From: Ornithinibacillus bavariensis
Lineage (GTDB): Bacteria; Bacillota; Bacilli; Bacillales; Amphibacillaceae
Direction: 5' to 3'
Assembly: GCF_050433565.1 (NCBI RefSeq)
Contig: NZ_JBNPWZ010000001.1
Span: 744,001 to 808,000 of the forward strand
Length of the DNA: 64,000 bases
In this document: piece after piece, positions 62,598-64,000 of the stretch
How the letters are laid out: each line of letters opens with the position of its first letter
How positions within the stretch are numbered: the first letter of the stretch is position 1
Notes under the pieces: model-generated
Seen by the model: the letters and a program-made list of their open reading frames with translations, nothing else
Told to the model about the DNA's origin: nothing
Database searches by the model: none
Position numbers and translations under genes: made by a program

Positions 62598-64000
62598 TTA
62601 TTGAAATGTAGGACCAGCTTGAGCAATTTCAGGGCTTACATGAGAAAACTTTTTAAAGTTTTCGTGGAATTGACATGCAAGGTCTTTTGCCTGCTTTTCA
62701 TAGGCGGTTTTGTTAGTCCATGTATTTTTCGGAATAAGCACGTTATCGGGAACTCCTGCAACATGTGTCGGAATTTCTAAACCGAAAATTTCATCTTTAA
62801 TGGTTTCTACATTATTTAATTCGCCTTCTAGTGCTGCATGAACCATTGCCCTTGTATAGGACAGTTTGATTCGACTTCCAATTCCATATGAGCCACCAGT
62901 CCAGCCAGTATTAATTAAAAATACATTGGTATGGTATTGATCAATCTTTTCACCAAGCATTTTTGCGTAGGTAGCTGGCTCTAATGGAAGGAAAGGTGCT
63001 CCAAAACAAGCAGAGAATGTTGCTTGAGGCTCTGTAACTCCTCTTTCTGTTCCTGCTAGTTTACTAGTATACCCACTTAGGAAATGATACATTGCCTGTT
63101 CTTTCGATAGTTTGCTAATAGGTGGCAATGTGCCAGAAGCATCAGCAGTTAAGAAAATAATGGTATTTGGATGTCCTGCAATACTTGGATTTACAATATT
63201 GTCTATATGCTCTAATGGATAAGCTGCTCTTGTATTCTCTGTTAGCGTTGTATTATCAAAATTAGGTTTACGAGTTATTTCATCCATAACAACATTTTCT
63301 AAAACAGCACCAAATTTTATCGCATTGAAAATCTGTGGTTCCTTTTCTTCAGATAGATTAATGCATTTTGCGTAACAGCCACCTTCAATATTGAAGACGC
63401 CACTTGAGCTCCACGCATGTTCATCATCACCAACTAATAATCGGTATGGATCCGCTGACAGTGTCGTTTTACCAGTACCAGATAACCCAAAGAATAGTGC
63501 AACATCGCCTTCTTTCCCAACGTTAGCTGAACAATGCATTGGAAGGATGTTTTTCTCAGGTAAAAGGAAGTTCATGATGGAAAAGATTGATTTCTTAATT
63601 TCACCTGCATATTCCGTTCCCCCAATTAAAATTACTCTATGTTCAAATGAGATAAGAATAAATGCCTCAGAGTTAGTACCATCAATACTAGGATCAGCCT
63701 TAAATGTTGGCGCAGAAATTACTGTAAAGGATGGAATATGTGATGCTAATTGTTCTTCAGTCGGGCGTATGAAAAGCTGTTTTGCAAATAAGTTATGCCA
63801 AGCAAATTCATTAATGACTTGAATAGGTAAGCGATAGTTCTCGTCAGCTCCAGCAAAACCCTCGAAAACAAATATCTCATTTTGACTCTTTAAATGTTGT
63901 ATAACTTTTTTATATAATTTTTCAAAAATTTCTTTATCAATTGGTTGATTGACTTTTCCCCAGTCAACCTTTCCTTCAGAAAAAGAATCCTTAACAATAA
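62598..64000 (-). CDS. pckA: ATP-dependent PEP carboxykinase (cut by right edge)
   Basis: Converts oxaloacetate to phosphoenolpyruvate, first step of gluconeogenesis. Visible part ~467 residues with no stop to the window edge; ATG 63575 is internal. Kinase-1 (P-loop) motif FGLSGTGKTTLSADP, kinase-2 GDDEHAW, GGTEYAGEIKKS substrate loop, and RIKLSYTRAM are intact. The start lies beyond 64000. Confidence 0.95.
   Translation of the reverse strand, partial: IVKDSFSEGKVDWGKVNQPIDKEIFEKLYKKVIQHLKSQNEIFVFEGFAGADENYRLPIQVINEFAWHNLFAKQLFIRPTEEQLASHIPSFTVISAPTFKADPSIDGTNSEAFILISFEHRVILIGGTEYAGEIKKSIFSIMNFLLPEKNILPMHCSANVGKEGDVALFFGLSGTGKTTLSADPYRLLVGDDEHAWSSSGVFNIEGGCYAKCINLSEEKEPQIFNAIKFGAVLENVVMDEITRKPNFDNTTLTENTRAAYPLEHIDNIVNPSIAGHPNTIIFLTADASGTLPPISKLSKEQAMYHFLSGYTSKLAGTERGVTEPQATFSACFGAPFLPLEPATYAKMLGEKIDQYHTNVFLINTGWTGGSYGIGSRIKLSYTRAMVHAALEGELNNVETIKDEIFGLEIPTHVAGVPDNVLIPKNTWTNKTAYEKQAKDLACQFHENFKKFSHVSPEIAQAGPTFQ

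Noticed and set aside
63573..64000. Frameshift in pckA, because the first ATG is at 63575
   Set aside because: Reading the reverse strand beyond 63575 gives a clean PckA sequence to the window edge (GGTEYAGE in frame); the gene is only cut by the edge.

Overview
The window is chromosomal DNA of a low-GC, endospore-forming Bacillaceae bacterium, probably close to Oceanobacillus, Virgibacillus or Ornithinibacillus. Evidence is AT-rich sequence, Bacillus-type AGGAGG ribosome binding sites with many GTG/TTG starts, sporulation genes (yunB, lytH, yutH, kapB), and long stretches whose gene content matches the yun/yut/yum/yui/yug/men/ytl blocks of Bacillus subtilis. No rRNA, tRNA, prophage, insertion sequence or CRISPR array was seen. 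Both edges cut genes: sufD on the left, pckA on the right. Comparisons with B. subtilis gene order are from memory.

Layout. 1-3.8 kb: 3' part of the suf Fe-S assembly operon (sufD', sufS, sufU, sufB). 3.8-5.7 kb: a reverse-strand ABC exporter pair. 6.1-6.4 kb: a tiny WYL-like gene under a promoter that contains a LexA/SOS box. 6.7-12.7 kb: a giant lectin/DUF11 cell-wall adhesin with an LPXTA-type sorting signal, split by one in-frame TGA. 13.1-15.7 kb: yunE-yunD-yunC. 15.8-16.25 kb: a tandem array of eight 52-bp stem-loop repeats. 16.4-18.4 kb: an HD-GYP protein and yunB. 18.4-20.3 kb: lysine riboswitch, a 29-residue membrane peptide and a NhaC-type transporter (LysW-like). 20.3-23.1 kb: tatC and the MetP/MetS importer. 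23.1-34.8 kb: lytH and a yut/yum/yui housekeeping block (phosphatases, Fe-S carriers, dapF, flavin oxidoreductases, cell-wall proteins). 35-39 kb: deoD, ptsH, kapB, a Cu/Zn SOD-like lipoprotein and patB. 39.0-41.5 kb: a perfect sigma-B-type promoter driving a probable ~60-nt RNA on the reverse strand, diverging from a perfect ECF-type promoter in front of a 703-residue protein that joins an ECF sigma-like domain to a membrane segment and a large outer domain. 41.5-46.3 kb: pgi, yugI, yugO, a thioredoxin-like protein and an M42 aminopeptidase. 46.4-47.3 kb: FMN riboswitch and ribU. 47.4-55.4 kb: menaquinone genes menI, menA, menF, menD, menH, menB, menE (no menC). 55.4-59.5 kb: small hypothetical proteins, ytkD, a second-type dnaN and a phosphotransferase. 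59.8-64 kb: ytlDCA-type ABC importer and pckA.

Systems. Five respiratory and Fe-S themes recur: Fe-S assembly (suf, yutI, yutM), NDH-2 and ferredoxin reductase, menaquinone synthesis, riboflavin uptake for flavoenzymes, and redox proteins. Three regulatory RNA elements are recognisable (lysine, FMN, and the putative sigma-B sRNA). The most unusual locus is 39.0-41.5 kb: a sigma factor apparently fused to its own membrane sensor and apparently autoregulated, beside a stress-controlled small RNA.
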